DNA from: Ornithinimicrobium cavernae
GTDB taxonomy: Bacteria > Actinomycetota > Actinomycetes > Actinomycetales > Dermatophilaceae
Length of the DNA stretch: 64,000 nt
Assembly: GCF_003121625.1 (NCBI RefSeq)
Contig: NZ_QDDJ01000002.1
Span: forward strand, 1 to 64,000
Direction: 5' to 3'
The translations under genes were made by a program, and so were the position numbers. Each line of letters starts with the position of its first letter. Position 1 is the stretch's first letter. The notes beneath the pieces were generated by a model, which worked only from the letters and a program-made list of their open reading frames with translations, did no database searches and was not told the DNA's origin. Shown piece after piece: positions 8,783-19,641 of this stretch.

Positions 8783-9447
8783 CCGGACACACCCCGGCCC
8801 CGTTGATCGGGGTCCTGGCCGTCCAGGGCGACGTCGTCGAGCACGTGCGCGCCCTGACCCTGGCCGGTGCGGAGGCGGTCCCAGTGCGCCGCCCCGAGGA
8901 ACTGGCGGCCGTCGACGGGCTGGTCATCCCCGGCGGGGAGTCCACCACGATCGACCGTCTCCTGCGGATCTTCGACCTGGCCGAGCCCCTGCGCGCACGG
9001 CTGGCCGACGGCATGCCTGCCTACGGCTCGTGCGCCGGGATGATCCTGCTCTCCAGGGAGGTGCTGGACGGGCACCGCGACCAGCAGGTCCTGGGTGCGC
9101 TGGACATCACGACGCGACGCAACGCCTTCGGGCGCCAGGTCGACTCCTTCGAGGTGGACCTGCCGGTCGTCGGGTTGGACGGCGCCTTCCACGCGGTGTT
9201 CATCCGCGCCCCGTGGGTGGAGCGGGTCGGTGAGGACGTCGAGGTCCTGGCGAGCATCGAGCGCGACGGGGTCGACCACGTGGTGGCGGTCCGCCAGGGC
9301 AACGTGCTGGCCACGTCCTTCCACCCCGAGCTGACCGACGATGCCCGGCTGCACGCGATGTTCGTGGACATGGTCCGTGCTGCGGGTAGCATCGGGGGCC
9401 GAGCAGTACCCGAGGGATCCGCGAGCACAACGAGCAAGGACGACTGA
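8779..9447 (+). CDS. pdxT: PLP synthase glutaminase subunit PdxT
   Basis: Predicted 222-residue class I-like glutamine amidotransferase that supplies ammonia to PdxS. The GGES oxyanion segment, the nucleophile Cys in GSCAGM and the His-Glu pair in SFHPEL are all visible. The GTG start overlaps the pdxS stop; its own stop shares a base with the yebC ATG (TGATG). Confidence 0.96.
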   Translation: MTGHTPAPLIGVLAVQGDVVEHVRALTLAGAEAVPVRRPEELAAVDGLVIPGGESTTIDRLLRIFDLAEPLRARLADGMPAYGSCAGMILLSREVLDGHRDQQVLGALDITTRRNAFGRQVDSFEVDLPVVGLDGAFHAVFIRAPWVERVGEDVEVLASIERDGVDHVVAVRQGNVLATSFHPELTDDARLHAMFVDMVRAAGSIGGRAVPEGSASTTSKDD

Positions 9448-10217
9448 TGGCTGGGCACTCCAAGTGGGCAACGACCAAGCACAAGAAGGCGGTGATCGAC
9501 GCCAAGCGCGGCAAGCTCTTTGCCAAGCTGATCAAGAACATCGAGGTCGCGGCGCGCACCGGCGGCGGTGACCCGGCCGGCAACCCCACGCTGTTCGACG
9601 CCATCCAGAAGGCCAAGAAGACCTCCGTCCCCAACGACAACATCGATCGTGCCGTCAAGCGGGGCTCCGGGGCCGAGGCGGGCGGTGCCAGCTATGAGGC
9701 CCTGGTCTATGAGGGCTACGCGCCCGGCGGCGTCGCGCTCTACATCGAGTGCCTGACCGACAACAAGAACCGCGCCGTCATGGAGGTCCGCACCGCGCTG
9801 ACCCGCAACGGCGGCAGCATGGCCGACAGTGGTTCGGTGGCCTACCTGTTCGACCGCAAGGGCCAGGTCGTCGTGCCCAAGGAGCAGGAGGCGGGGGAGA
9901 CCAACGAGGACGCCCTGCTGGAGGTCGTCCTGGAGGCCGGTGCCGAGGAGATCGAGGATCTTGGCGACTCCTTCGAGATCATCTCCGAGGCGACCGACGT
10001 GGTCGCCGTGCGCACCGCGCTGCAGGAGGCGGGCCTCGACTACGACTCGGCCGAGGTGACCTTCGTGCCGAGCATGGAGGTGCCACTCGACGCCGAGGGC
10101 GCCCGCAAGATGATGCGCATCGTCGACGCCCTCGAGGACTGCGACGACGTCCAGAACGTCTACTCCAACGCCGACGTGTCCGACGAGGTCCTGGCCGAGC
10201 TCGAGAACGACGACTGA
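9447..10217 (+). CDS. yebC: YebC/PmpR family protein
   Basis: Predicted 256 residues, full family length. The invariant N-terminus [14 protein letters not shown] and the block containing YEGYAPGG identify the family. Members act as DNA-binding regulators or, in recent work on YebC-type proteins, as factors that help ribosomes through proline stretches. It is the last gene of the pdxS-pdxT-yebC run; the 161-bp gap to ruvC holds no gene. The position before ruvC is conserved in many bacteria. Confidence 0.95.
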   Translation: MAGHSKWATTKHKKAVIDAKRGKLFAKLIKNIEVAARTGGGDPAGNPTLFDAIQKAKKTSVPNDNIDRAVKRGSGAEAGGASYEALVYEGYAPGGVALYIECLTDNKNRAVMEVRTALTRNGGSMADSGSVAYLFDRKGQVVVPKEQEAGETNEDALLEVVLEAGAEEIEDLGDSFEIISEATDVVAVRTALQEAGLDYDSAEVTFVPSMEVPLDAEGARKMMRIVDALEDCDDVQNVYSNADVSDEVLAELENDD

Positions 10218-10378
10218 CCTCCGCCAGCCGTATGCCGTGGGGCGGGGGCCGTGCACAGGCCACCACGGCGAGTCCTCTCCGCCGGTGAGGGTGCAGTGTC
10301 GTAGCGTGGTTCGCGAACAGGTGTTCGGAGACCGGTCGGGTCCCCGGGCCGACAGGACTCGCGAGGAGGTGTGCCACG

Positions 10379-11203
10379 GTGCGTGTGCTTGGTGTCGACC
10401 CCGGGCTCACCCGGTGCGGCCTCGGGGTGGTGGAGGCGGGCCCCGGCCGCAGCGTGCGGATGATCGCCGTCGGGGTGGTGCGCACCCCGCCCGGTGACGA
10501 CCCGGCCGAGCGGCTCCTCACCCTCCAGACCGAGATCGACGCGTGGCTCGCGGAGCACCGTCCCGACGCCGTCGCCGTCGAGCGGGTCTTCGCCAAGGCC
10601 AACATCAAGGGGATCATGGGGACCGCCCAGGCCTCGGCCGTGCCCATGCTCGCCGCAGCCAGGCTCGGACTTCCCCTGGCCCTGCACACGCCCACGGAGG
10701 TCAAGGCGGCTGTGACCGGCAACGGCCGGGCCGACAAGGCACAGGTCACGGCGATGATCACCCGCATCCTGGGGCTCGAGACCCCGCCCAGGCCGGCCGA
10801 TGCCGCCGATGCCCTCGCCCTCGCCGTGTGTCACCTGTGGCGTGGTCAGTCCGACGCCCGGCTGCAGGCCGCAGCCCGGGGCAACACCCTGCAGCAGCTC
10901 GCGCAGGACGCCGCCCGCGCCCCCCGCAACAGGCTCGAGGAGCTGCACGCCGCGCACTCGGCACGACCCGGTGCGGGCGCACCGCGGGCGCAGGCACCGG
11001 CGGCGCGCCGCCCACCGCCGGCGACCGTGCGCCGCGGCCCCCTCAGCGTGCGAGCCACGCCCGGCAGCGGGCGACCCGGGCCCACGCCCGGCGCCAACGT
11101 GTCCGCCACCAGCGAGTCCGCCAACAACCGGTCAACGACCAGCGAGTCCACCACCAGCCGGTCCACCACCAGCGAGTCCACCAGCACAAGGAGCGTCCAG
11201 TGA
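10379..11203 (+). CDS. ruvC: Crossover junction endodeoxyribonuclease RuvC with repetitive C-terminal tail
   Basis: Predicted 274 residues, of which the first 170 or so are the Holliday-junction resolvase. The acidic catalytic residues are visible in GVDPGLT, AVERVF and ADAADALA. Typical RuvC is 160-190 residues; here a tail of about 100 residues is added, first Ala/Pro/Arg-rich and then a 10-residue TSES...RST repeat ending at the stop. The tail is probably disordered. Start is GTG 10379 with GAGGAGG upstream. The stop overlaps the ruvA start. Confidence 0.93.
   Translation: MRVLGVDPGLTRCGLGVVEAGPGRSVRMIAVGVVRTPPGDDPAERLLTLQTEIDAWLAEHRPDAVAVERVFAKANIKGIMGTAQASAVPMLAAARLGLPLALHTPTEVKAAVTGNGRADKAQVTAMITRILGLETPPRPADAADALALAVCHLWRGQSDARLQAAARGNTLQQLAQDAARAPRNRLEELHAAHSARPGAGAPRAQAPAARRPPPATVRRGPLSVRATPGSGRPGPTPGANVSATSESANNRSTTSESTTSRSTTSESTSTRSVQ
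11105..11188 (+). repeat. 30-bp tandem repeat in ruvC tail
   Basis: Nearly three units of 30 bp centred on ACCAGCGAGTCC at 11108, 11138 and 11168, encoding a Ser/Thr/Arg-rich decapeptide. The frame is kept. It looks like slippage expansion in a disordered tail. Confidence 0.8.
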
Positions 11204-11805
11204 TCGCCTCAGTCCGGGGACCCGTGCTCCATGTCGGCCTCGAGCACGTGGTCGTCGAGGTCGGTGGCGTCGGGCTCCACGTCCACACGACCCCTGCCAC
11301 GGCCGCCGGCTGCACCACGGGTCGGGAGGTGACACTGGCGACGACGCTGGTCGTGCGCGAGGAGTCGCTCACCCTCTACGGCTTCGATGGCTCGGAGGCC
11401 CGTGGCCTCTTCGAGCAGGTGCAGACCGTCTCCGGCGTGGGGCCCCGCCTCGCGCTGGCCATGCTGTCGGTGCACAGCCCGGACGGCGTCCGGCAGGCCA
11501 TCGCCGGGGGAGACCTCGCCGCCCTGACCAAGGTGCCCGGCATCGGCAAGAAGGGCGCCGAGCGGATCGTGCTCGAGCTCAAGGACAAGATCCTGGCCAT
11601 GGGCGTCGAGCCGTCCCTGGGCGGTCCCACCACGCCCAGCACCGGTGCGGACCCGGTGGGCGCGCAGGTCCACGAGGCCCTGGTCGGTCTCGGCTGGAGC
11701 AGCAAGCAGGCTGACGACGCGATCGAGCGGGTCCGGGCCACGGGCGCGACACCGACCGCGGTGTCCGACTTCCTGAAGTCGGCCCTCCGGGAGCTGGGTC
11801 GGTGA
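11200..11805 (+). CDS. ruvA: Holliday junction branch migration protein RuvA
   Basis: Predicted 201 residues, complete. The N-terminal OB fold begins [10 protein letters not shown]; two helix-hairpin-helix motifs follow (VSGVGPRLA and [12 protein letters not shown]), then a linker and the small C-terminal RuvB-contacting domain. It binds junctions as a tetramer and targets RuvB. Start GTG 11200 has AAGGAG upstream and overlaps the ruvC stop. The stop overlaps the ruvB start (GTGA). Confidence 0.96.
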   Translation: MIASVRGPVLHVGLEHVVVEVGGVGLHVHTTPATAAGCTTGREVTLATTLVVREESLTLYGFDGSEARGLFEQVQTVSGVGPRLALAMLSVHSPDGVRQAIAGGDLAALTKVPGIGKKGAERIVLELKDKILAMGVEPSLGGPTTPSTGADPVGAQVHEALVGLGWSSKQADDAIERVRATGATPTAVSDFLKSALRELGR

Positions 11806-12959
11806 CGTCCCGCTCCGACGAGGGGCCCCGTGACCGGCCACTGCCCGAGGACGCCGGCGCCGGACGGAGTCATGGTCCGGTGGGTGACTGGGGCGAGGAC
11901 GGCTCCATCGATGCCACCGCCCGTGTCGTCGACGCGGCGCCGACCGACGAGGAACGACGCATCGAGGCAGCCCTGCGGCCGCGCCGCCTGGCGGACTTCC
12001 CCGGCCAGCAACGCGTGCGTGACCAGCTGGGGCTGGTGCTCGAGGCTGCCAGGCGCCGACAGGCTCCGCCGGACCACGTCCTGCTCTCCGGGCCACCCGG
12101 CCTCGGCAAGACCACGCTCGCAATGATCATCGCCACCGAGCTCGAGCAGCCGATGCGGATCACCAGTGGCCCCGCGATCCAGCACGCCGGCGACCTGGCG
12201 GCGGTGCTGTCCTCGCTGGCCGAGGGGGAGGTGCTCTTCCTCGACGAGATCCACCGCATGGCCCGTCCGGCGGAGGAGATGCTCTACCTGGCGATGGAGG
12301 ACTTCCGGGTCGATGTGATCGTCGGCAAGGGCCCCGGGGCCACGGCCATCCCCCTGGAGCTCCCGCCGTTCACCGTGGTGGGCGCCACGACGAGGTCCGG
12401 TCTGCTGCCGGCACCCCTGCGCGACCGGTTCGGCTTCACCGGGCACCTCGACTACTACAACACCGAGGACCTGCAGCGGATCCTGACCCGCAGCGCCGGG
12501 CTCCTGGAGATCGAGGCGACCCGGGAGGGGATCCACGAGATCGCCTCCCGCTCCCGTGGCACCCCCCGGATCGCCAACCGGTTGTTGCGCCGGGTCCGTG
12601 ACTGGGCCCAGGTGCACGGGGAGCACCTCGTTGACCAGGACGCCTCGCTCGCGGCCCTGGAGCTGTTCGACGTGGACAAGCAGGGTCTGGACCGTCTCGA
12701 CCGCGCGGTGCTCGAGGCGCTGTGCAAACGGTTCGGAGGTGGGCCGGTCGGGCTGAGCACGCTCGCGGTCGCCGTGGGCGAGGAGCCGGACACCGTCGAG
12801 ACGGTGGCCGAGCCCTACCTGGTGCGCGAGGGCTACATCGTCCGCACCCCCCGAGGTCGGTCCGCCTCACGGACGGCCTGGGAGCACCTCGGGTTGCAGC
12901 CACCGAAGTCGACGCCGAGCCAGGACCAGCTACCGCTCGGCGGTCGCCTCGACCACTGA
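11802..12959 (+). CDS. ruvB: Holliday junction branch migration ATPase RuvB
   Basis: Predicted 385-residue AAA+ hexameric helicase. Walker A is [11 protein letters not shown], Walker B is LFLDEIHR, with sensor 1 in GATTRSG, an arginine finger region at LRDRFG, and the C-terminal winged helix. It is about 40 residues longer than average because of a charged N-terminal extension. GTG 11802 overlaps the ruvA stop. Confidence 0.97.
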   Translation: MTSRSDEGPRDRPLPEDAGAGRSHGPVGDWGEDGSIDATARVVDAAPTDEERRIEAALRPRRLADFPGQQRVRDQLGLVLEAARRRQAPPDHVLLSGPPGLGKTTLAMIIATELEQPMRITSGPAIQHAGDLAAVLSSLAEGEVLFLDEIHRMARPAEEMLYLAMEDFRVDVIVGKGPGATAIPLELPPFTVVGATTRSGLLPAPLRDRFGFTGHLDYYNTEDLQRILTRSAGLLEIEATREGIHEIASRSRGTPRIANRLLRRVRDWAQVHGEHLVDQDASLAALELFDVDKQGLDRLDRAVLEALCKRFGGGPVGLSTLAVAVGEEPDTVETVAEPYLVREGYIVRTPRGRSASRTAWEHLGLQPPKSTPSQDQLPLGGRLDH

Positions 12960-13037
12960 CCCGGCGTGTTTCCCGACGCTCGTGGCGCGAAAAGGGCGGT
13001 TGTGACCGGATCTTTACCTGATGTGCGGCACGGGGTG

Positions 13038-13067
13038 TTGGGCGGGCACAGCCGTGTCACCTAGACT
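13038..13067 (+). promoter_or_regulatory. Putative promoter of yajC-secD-secF
   Basis: TTGGGC (13038-13043), an 18-bp spacer, and TAGACT (13062-13067). The leader runs to a TAAGGA Shine-Dalgarno at 13138-13143 before the yajC ATG. Inferred from consensus only. Confidence 0.4.
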
Positions 13068-13149
13068 GCCGCGAGTGTCTACCGGCCGTTGGGCCGCCCC
13101 ACGGTCAGGGCACCGGGACACCCTCCGACAGACGTTGTAAGGAATCTCC

Positions 13150-13491
13150 ATGTCGCCACTGGCCTCGGCCGCCGCCTCCTCAGGCGGCGGTGACGGCTTC
13201 AGCATGCTGTTGCTGTTGCTCCCGCTCGCACTGATCGCCTTCCTCTTCATCTCGCAGCGCAACCGCCAGAAGAAATTCAAGGAGATGCAGGCCGACCTCG
13301 CCGTCGGGTCGCGGGTGATGACGACCACAGGTCTGTACGGCACCATCGCGGCCATGGACGAGACCACCGTCCAGATCGAGGCCGCCCCCGGCGTCGTCCT
13401 GCAGTTTGACCGGCGCGTCGTGATGCAGGCTCCGGGGGCCCAGCCGCCGCACGCCCAGCCCGGTCCCGATGACACCCAGGGAGACAACTGA
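13150..13491 (+). CDS. yajC: Preprotein translocase accessory subunit YajC
   Basis: Predicted 113 residues. One transmembrane helix (about residues 17-36) is followed by the family signature FLFISQRNRQKKFKEM and a small beta-rich cytoplasmic domain with the GTYGTIA-like segment TTGLYGTIAAMDE. It partners SecDF in the holotranslocon. The stop and secD start share a base (TGATG). Confidence 0.93.
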   Translation: MSPLASAAASSGGGDGFSMLLLLLPLALIAFLFISQRNRQKKFKEMQADLAVGSRVMTTTGLYGTIAAMDETTVQIEAAPGVVLQFDRRVVMQAPGAQPPHAQPGPDDTQGDN

Positions 13492-15389
13492 TGGCGGGTC
13501 ATCCGCGCAACCGCAGCGCGCGGAACACCCTCCTCGCCCTGCTGGCCCTGATCCTGGTCCTGGGCGGGGGCCTCGGTGCAGCGAACCTCTGGGGCACGCC
13601 CAGGGCGCAGCTGACGCCGCTGCTGGGCCTTGACCTCGCCGGCGGACGGCAGGTGGTCATCGAGCCGATCGTCGAGGGAGGCCAGACCGTCCGGGCCGAG
13701 CAGCTCGACCAGGCCATCGACATCATCCGACGACGCGTCGACGGCAGCGGCGTCGCCGAGGCCGAGGTGTCCCGGCTGGGCTCCAACATCCAGGTCGCCA
13801 TCCCAGGGACGCCCACGGCCGCCCAGCTGGAGGCCCTGAGCCGGTCCTCGCAGCTGCGGTTCCGCGCCGTGCTGGTCTCGGCGCCAGTGACCCAGCAGGC
13901 TCCCACCGAGCCGCCGCGCGAGCTCCCGATGCCGGTCGGCCCCACCGAGTCCCCGACCGAGGCCCCCACGACCGAGCCGGGTGCCGACCCCGCAGAGACC
14001 ACCAACGCGGCCTACCCCGAGGGGCTGCTGGCCGACCAGCAGCCCATGGTGGGTGCTGCGGAGCAGTTCCCGGCGAGCGGGACCACGGACGGCGCCGAGA
14101 GCACCGAGGAGCCGACCGGCACCGACGAGGGCACCACGACCGATGACGCCGAGTCCACGGCCGGGCCGGACGACGCCCAGGTCACGGAGGGGCCGGAGGC
14201 CCCGGAGCCCACCAGCGCCAGCGACCTGGCGTGGATCACCCCCGAGCTCCAGCAGGAGTTCATGGAGTACGACTGCGACGACCCGGAGAACCAGCGGGCC
14301 GCCTCGAGCGCCCCGATGGACAAGCCCATCGTGGCCTGCTCCGTGGGAGGCACCGAGAAGTTCATCCTGGGCCCCTCCGAGCTCAGCGGAGCATCACTGA
14401 CCGACGCGAGCTCCGGTCTGCAGGTCGGGGCCGGCGGTCAGCCCACCGGTGTCGTCGAGGTGCGCCTGCAGTTCAACAGCGAGGGCCAGGAGGCCTTCCG
14501 GGAGATCACCACCCGACTGTTCAACTTCGGGCAGAACACCTCCCAGAACCGGTTCGCCATCGTCCTCGACGGGCAGGTGATCTCGGCGCCCGGCGTGAAC
14601 AGCCCGATCAACGACGGGGTGGCCACGATCTCCGGCGGCTTCACCAACGACAGCGCCAAGGAGCTTGCCAACCAGCTGAAGTTCGGTGCCCTCCCGATGA
14701 GCTTCGACGTGCAGACCTCGGAGCAGCTGAGCCCGCAGCTCGGTGGTGAGCAGCTCAGGCTTGGCATGATCGCCGGCCTGATCGGCATGATCCTGGTCTT
14801 CATCTACTCGCTGTTCCAGTACCGCGCGCTCGGCCTGGTGACGATCGCCTCGCTGATCATCGCCGCGGTCCTGGCCTACCTGGCCGTGACCCTGCTGGGC
14901 TGGACCAACAACTTCCGGCTCACCATGGCCGGGGTGACAGGACTCATCGTCGCCATCGGTGTCACCGCCGACAGCTTCATCGTCTACTTCGAGCGGATCC
15001 GTGACGAGGTGCGGACCGGGCGTCCGCTGCGCTATGCCGTCGACACCGGCTGGCGGCGAGCCCGGCGCACGATCATCATCTCCGACATCGTGAACCTGCT
15101 GGCGGCCGGTGTGCTCTACCTGCTGTCCGAGTCGGGCGTGAAGGCCTTCGCCTTCGCCCTCGGCCTCAGCACCGTGATCGACCTGCTGGTCGTCATGATG
15201 TTCACCCACCCCGTGGTGAGCATCCTGGCCAACACGAAGTTCTTCGGCGAGGGCCACAAGTGGTCGGGCATGGACCCCGAGCACCTGGGCGCCCGCCGCT
15301 CGACCTACCTCGGACGCGGCCAGTTCGCCATGCCTGAGCCGCAACGCACCGGTCCCACCCGTGAGCAGACCGAGGGAGGCATCGTCTGA
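13491..15389 (+). CDS. secD: Protein translocase subunit SecD, with a long acidic insert
   Basis: Predicted 632 residues. After the first transmembrane helix comes the D1 motif LGLDLAGGRQVV, then the exterior domain, then five more helices with the RND-type pore residues in the GVTADSFIVYFERI segment. SecDF uses proton flow to pull exported proteins out of SecYEG. Between about residues 130 and 250 lies a Glu/Thr/Pro/Ser-rich acidic stretch, not part of the core fold; this accounts for the unusual length. Coupled to yajC and secF by TGATG junctions. Confidence 0.95.
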   Translation: MAGHPRNRSARNTLLALLALILVLGGGLGAANLWGTPRAQLTPLLGLDLAGGRQVVIEPIVEGGQTVRAEQLDQAIDIIRRRVDGSGVAEAEVSRLGSNIQVAIPGTPTAAQLEALSRSSQLRFRAVLVSAPVTQQAPTEPPRELPMPVGPTESPTEAPTTEPGADPAETTNAAYPEGLLADQQPMVGAAEQFPASGTTDGAESTEEPTGTDEGTTTDDAESTAGPDDAQVTEGPEAPEPTSASDLAWITPELQQEFMEYDCDDPENQRAASSAPMDKPIVACSVGGTEKFILGPSELSGASLTDASSGLQVGAGGQPTGVVEVRLQFNSEGQEAFREITTRLFNFGQNTSQNRFAIVLDGQVISAPGVNSPINDGVATISGGFTNDSAKELANQLKFGALPMSFDVQTSEQLSPQLGGEQLRLGMIAGLIGMILVFIYSLFQYRALGLVTIASLIIAAVLAYLAVTLLGWTNNFRLTMAGVTGLIVAIGVTADSFIVYFERIRDEVRTGRPLRYAVDTGWRRARRTIIISDIVNLLAAGVLYLLSESGVKAFAFALGLSTVIDLLVVMMFTHPVVSILANTKFFGEGHKWSGMDPEHLGARRSTYLGRGQFAMPEPQRTGPTREQTEGGIV

Positions 15390-16666
15390 TGTTCAGCTTC
15401 GCCAGGTTCGGTAATGACCTGTTCACGGGCAAGCGCTCGTTCAACATCGTTGGCCGGCGCAACGTCTGGTACGCCGTCGCCGGCGTGCTCATCGTGGTCT
15501 CCCTGCTGGGGATCTTCGTCAAGGGACTCAACTTCGGCATCGAGTTCCGCGGGGGCACCGAGCTGCGGGTCCCCGGCGTCAGCAGCATGGAGGACTACGA
15601 GCAGCGCGCCGACTCCACCCTGCGTGAGCAGGCCCCGGACGCCGCCGAGGTCTCCGTGACCCAGATCGGTGACAACACCGTCCGGATCCAGACCGGGGAG
15701 CTCACGGCCGACGAGTCCAACAACGCGATCAACGCGCTGGCCGAGGAGTTCGCGGTCGACGCCGACAACGTCACCAGCTCGTTCGTCGGGCCGTCCTGGG
15801 GCGACACGGTCACCGACAAGGCGATCCAGGCCCTCGTCGCCTTCCTCGTGCTCGTCGCGGTGGTCCTGGCGCTGTACTTCCGCACCTGGAAGATGGCTGC
15901 CGCAGCGCTCATCGCGCTGCTGCACGACGTCCTCTTCACGGTCGGCATCTACGCGCTGCTGGGGATCGAGATCTCGCCGGCCTCCATGATCGGCTTCCTG
16001 ACGATCCTCGGCTACTCGATCTACGACACCATCGTCGTGTTCGACAAGGTGCGGGAGAACACCGAGTACGCCCTGGACTCCAAGCGCACCACCTACTCCC
16101 ACGCGGCCAACCTGGCCGTGAACCAGACCCTCGTGCGCTCCATCAACACCTCGGTCGTGGCGCTGCTGCCCGTGGCGGCCATCCTGGTCTTCGGGATCAC
16201 CCTCATCGGACCGGGCACGCTGCTCGACCTCTCCGTGGCCCTGTTCGTCGGCATGGCGGTCGGCACGTACTCGTCGATCTTCATCGCGACCCCGCTGCTG
16301 GTGCACCTGCGCCAGGGGGAGCCGGAGGTCCGGGCGCTGGACAAGAAGGTCAGCAAGCGGGAGGACCGTCAGGCGGGCAAGGTCGACTACTCCGCACCCC
16401 CGGGCATGGAGTCCATCGACGGCAACGCGCCCCCCGGGATGGAGACCATCGGCACCGACGGTGAGACCTCGGGCGTCGCCCTGCTGACCGAGGAGGCCAC
16501 CGGCTCCGACCCGGAGGCCGTGCCGACCGCGGACCAGGAGCTCGGCGCCGAGGGCAGCCCCACGGCACCTGCTCGCGGGGTCCACCCACGGGCGGCCCGC
16601 GAGGTGCATCCCCGGGCCCGCGGTCCGCGCAACCAGCCCAAGCGGCCGCCCAGGTCCAAGCGCTGA
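15389..16666 (+). CDS. secF: Protein translocase subunit SecF
   Basis: Predicted 425 residues. It has the six-helix RND half, the D1-like GIEFRGGTELRV segment after helix 1, and the conserved SIYDTIVVFDKVREN block. About 90 residues after the last helix are cytoplasmic, with a repeated PPGME pair and an Arg/Pro-rich end; this tail is typical of actinobacterial SecF but not conserved in sequence. ATG 15389 shares a base with the secD stop. Confidence 0.95.
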   Translation: MFSFARFGNDLFTGKRSFNIVGRRNVWYAVAGVLIVVSLLGIFVKGLNFGIEFRGGTELRVPGVSSMEDYEQRADSTLREQAPDAAEVSVTQIGDNTVRIQTGELTADESNNAINALAEEFAVDADNVTSSFVGPSWGDTVTDKAIQALVAFLVLVAVVLALYFRTWKMAAAALIALLHDVLFTVGIYALLGIEISPASMIGFLTILGYSIYDTIVVFDKVRENTEYALDSKRTTYSHAANLAVNQTLVRSINTSVVALLPVAAILVFGITLIGPGTLLDLSVALFVGMAVGTYSSIFIATPLLVHLRQGEPEVRALDKKVSKREDRQAGKVDYSAPPGMESIDGNAPPGMETIGTDGETSGVALLTEEATGSDPEAVPTADQELGAEGSPTAPARGVHPRAAREVHPRARGPRNQPKRPPRSKR

Positions 16667-16691
16667 CCCGGCCGGGCGGCATACTCGAGTC

Positions 16692-17261
16692 ATGACCCAG
16701 GACCTGCGGCCCGCGGACCACGTCGTCGACGGGCCGGACCCCGACCTGGCCGCAGACGTGGCGGCGAGCCTGCGGGCCATCCCGGACTTCCCGGAGCCGG
16801 GTGTCGTCTTCAAGGACTTCACCCCGCTGCTGCTCGACCCCGCGCTGCGCGACCGGGTCGTCGCCGACGTGGTGCGCCGGCGCGCCGGCAGCGCAGACGT
16901 CGTCATCGGCATCGAGGCACGCGGGTTCATCCTCGGGTCGGTCATCGCCCACGAGCTGGGAGCCGGCTTCGTGCCCGTGCGCAAGCAGGGCAAGCTGCCG
17001 GCGCAGACCCACTCGGTCTCCTACGACCTGGAGTACGGCACCGCGACCATCGAGGTGCACACGGACGCGCTCCGGCCCGGCCAGCGGGTCCTGGTGGTCG
17101 ACGACGTGCTCGCCACCGGCGGCACGGCCGCGGCCGCGGTCGAGCTGGTCCGCCGGTGCGACGCCGAGGTGGTGGGGGTCGAGGTCGTGCTCGAGCTGGG
17201 CTTCCTCCACGGCCGGCAGAGGCTGGGCGGCACCGACGTCCACGCGCTGCTGGTCGACTGA
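16692..17261 (+). CDS. apt: Adenine phosphoribosyltransferase
   Basis: Predicted 189 residues. The reaction is adenine plus PRPP to AMP (purine salvage). The PRPP-binding motif [16 protein letters not shown] is intact, as are [16 protein letters not shown] and the adenine-pocket GIEARGF. CATACT lies 6 nt before the ATG and there is no Shine-Dalgarno, so the mRNA may be leaderless. The apt-rel pair is conserved in actinobacteria. Confidence 0.95.
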   Translation: MTQDLRPADHVVDGPDPDLAADVAASLRAIPDFPEPGVVFKDFTPLLLDPALRDRVVADVVRRRAGSADVVIGIEARGFILGSVIAHELGAGFVPVRKQGKLPAQTHSVSYDLEYGTATIEVHTDALRPGQRVLVVDDVLATGGTAAAAVELVRRCDAEVVGVEVVLELGFLHGRQRLGGTDVHALLVD

Positions 17262-17301
17262 CCACGCCCGAGCCGAGGCACAACCTCCTGCCCGAGCGGC
17301 C

Positions 17302-17307
17302 TACAAT
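17302..17307 (+). promoter_or_regulatory. -10 box TACAAT, leaderless rel
   Basis: TACAAT ends 6 nt before the rel ATG at 17314; no Shine-Dalgarno. Strong match to a -10 consensus placed for transcription starting at the ATG. Confidence 0.55.
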
Positions 17308-17313
17308 CACGTC

Positions 17314-19620
17314 ATGAGTGAGGATGTCGCCCCGGCCTCCTCCCACAGCAGCTACGGCGTCCGCGCACGCCTGGCCCGACTGGGAGGCACCCGCACCGGG
17401 TCCAACCCGGTCCTGGAGCCGCTGCTGCGCGCCGTGCGCGCCACCCACCCCAAGGCCGACCTGGAGCTGATCGAGCGCGCCTACAAGGTCGCCGAGCGCG
17501 CCCACGACGGCCAGGTCCGCAAGAGCGGGGACGCCTACATCACCCACCCCCTGGCGGTGGCTACGATCCTGGCGGAGCTGGGGATGACCCCGTCCACCCT
17601 CGCGGCGGCGCTGCTGCACGACACGGTGGAGGACACGGCATACTCCCTCGACCAGCTGCGCAAGGACTTCGGCGACGAGATCGCGATGATGGTCGACGGC
17701 GTCACCAAGCTCGACAAGGTCCAGTACGGCGAGGCCGCCCAGTCCGAGACCGTCCGCAAGATGGTTGTCGCCATGGCGCGCGACATCCGGGTGCTGGTCA
17801 TCAAGCTGGCCGACCGGCTGCACAACGCCCGGACCTGGCGCTACGTCTCCCGCGAGTCGGCCGCGCGCAAGGCCAACGAGACCCTCGAGATCTATGCTCC
17901 CCTGGCGCACCGGCTGGGCATGAACACCATCAAGTGGGAGCTGGAGGACCTGTCCTTCGCCCAGCTCTACCCGAAGATCTACGACGAGATCGTGCGGATG
18001 GTCGCGCAGCGCGCCCCGGCACGCGAGGAGTACCTCGCGACGGTCCGGGCCGAGATCGGCAAGGACCTCAAGGAAGCCAAGATCAAGGCCGTCGTGACCG
18101 GTAGACCGAAGCACTACTACTCGGTCTACCAGAAGATGATCGTCCGCGGGCGCGACTTCGAGCAGATCTACGACCTCGTGGCGGTCCGGGTGCTCGTCGA
18201 GACGGTCCAGGACTGCTATGCCGTGCTCGGTGCCCTGCACGCGCGGTGGAACCCGGTTCCCGGCCGGTTCAAGGACTACATCGCGATGCCGAAGTTCAAC
18301 ATGTACCAGTCGCTGCACACCACCGTGATCGGTCCGGACGGCAAGCCGGTGGAGGTCCAGATCCGCACCCACCAGATGCACCGGCGCGCCGAGTACGGCG
18401 TGGCCGCGCACTGGAAGTACAAGGAGGACGGGGCCAAGACCGCCGTCGGCGCCGACGGCGGGCCGGGTCAGATGGAGGGGATGGAGTGGCTGCGGCAGCT
18501 GCTCGACTGGCAGAAGGAGACCTCGGACCCGGGGGAGTTCCTGGAGTCGCTGCGCTTCGAGATCAGCGGCGCGGAGGTCTACGTCTTCACCCCCGGCGGC
18601 GACGTCATGGCGCTGCCCTCCGGGGCGACCCCCGTCGACTTCGCCTACGCGGTCCACACCGAGGTCGGCCACCACTGCGTGGGTGGACGGGTCAACGGCA
18701 AGCTCGTGCCGCTGGACAGCAGCCTCAGCAACGGTGACGTGGTCGAGATCCTGACCAGCAGGGCCGCCGACGCCGGCCCGAGCCGCGACTGGCTCAACTT
18801 CGTCAAGAGCCCGCGGGCGCGCAACAAGATCCGCCAGTGGTTCTCCAAGGAGCGCCGCGAGGAGATGATCGAGTCCGGCAAGGACCAGATCGCCAAGGTG
18901 CTCCGCAAGCAGAACCAGCCGATCCAGCGGCTCATGTCTCACGAGACGCTGACCGCGGTCGCCGGCGACCTGCGTTACACCAACGTCGACGGGCTCTACG
19001 CCGCGGTCGGCGAGGGCCACGTCTCGGCACCGCACGTCGTCAAGCAGCTCGTCTCCACCCTTGGCGGGGAGGACGGCGCCACCGAGGACCTGGCCGAGGC
19101 CACCCTGCCCAGCCGTGGACGGAGCCGCACCCTGGACTCGGGGGTGACCGTGGTCGGCACCGACGATGTCTGGGTCAAGCTGGCCAAGTGCTGCACGCCG
19201 GTGCCGGGGGACCCGATCATGGGCTTCGTGACGACCGGCAAGGGCGTCTCCGTGCACCGCACGGACTGCACCAACGCCGAGTCGCTCAGGCAGCACCCTG
19301 AGCGCATCATCGAGGTGGCCTGGTCGCCGACCGAGAGCAGCGTCTTCCTCGTCCAGCTCCAGGTCGAGGCGCTGGACCGGTCCGGGCTGCTCGCAGAGAT
19401 CACCCGGGCGCTCACCGAGCAGCACGTGAACATCCTGGCGGCCTCGGTGCAGACCGGCCGCGACCGGGTGGCCCTGTCCAAGTTCACCTTCGAGATGGCC
19501 GACCCGAGCCACCTGGAGTCGGTGATCCGGGCCGTGCGTCGGGTCAGTGGCGTGCTGGACGCCTACCGGATCACCGGGACGTCGAACACCGACCCGCACC
19601 GGCGCCACCGCAGCGCCTGA
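17314..19620 (+). CDS. rel: Bifunctional (p)ppGpp synthetase/hydrolase Rel
   Basis: Predicted 768 residues with the full RSH layout: HD hydrolase domain (YITHPLAVA and the HD pair in LLHDTVEDT), synthetase domain ([14 protein letters not shown], then [18 protein letters not shown]), TGS ([18 protein letters not shown]), a zinc-finger-like CCTPVPGD region and a C-terminal ACT domain. Both active sites appear complete, so it should both make and degrade the stringent alarmones. The start at ATG 17314 fits the TACAAT box 6 nt upstream and the downstream [14 protein letters not shown] segment seen in relatives. Confidence 0.97.
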   Translation: MSEDVAPASSHSSYGVRARLARLGGTRTGSNPVLEPLLRAVRATHPKADLELIERAYKVAERAHDGQVRKSGDAYITHPLAVATILAELGMTPSTLAAALLHDTVEDTAYSLDQLRKDFGDEIAMMVDGVTKLDKVQYGEAAQSETVRKMVVAMARDIRVLVIKLADRLHNARTWRYVSRESAARKANETLEIYAPLAHRLGMNTIKWELEDLSFAQLYPKIYDEIVRMVAQRAPAREEYLATVRAEIGKDLKEAKIKAVVTGRPKHYYSVYQKMIVRGRDFEQIYDLVAVRVLVETVQDCYAVLGALHARWNPVPGRFKDYIAMPKFNMYQSLHTTVIGPDGKPVEVQIRTHQMHRRAEYGVAAHWKYKEDGAKTAVGADGGPGQMEGMEWLRQLLDWQKETSDPGEFLESLRFEISGAEVYVFTPGGDVMALPSGATPVDFAYAVHTEVGHHCVGGRVNGKLVPLDSSLSNGDVVEILTSRAADAGPSRDWLNFVKSPRARNKIRQWFSKERREEMIESGKDQIAKVLRKQNQPIQRLMSHETLTAVAGDLRYTNVDGLYAAVGEGHVSAPHVVKQLVSTLGGEDGATEDLAEATLPSRGRSRTLDSGVTVVGTDDVWVKLAKCCTPVPGDPIMGFVTTGKGVSVHRTDCTNAESLRQHPERIIEVAWSPTESSVFLVQLQVEALDRSGLLAEITRALTEQHVNILAASVQTGRDRVALSKFTFEMADPSHLESVIRAVRRVSGVLDAYRITGTSNTDPHRRHRSA

Positions 19621-19641
19621 CAGGGCCTGCCGGCCGACGGC

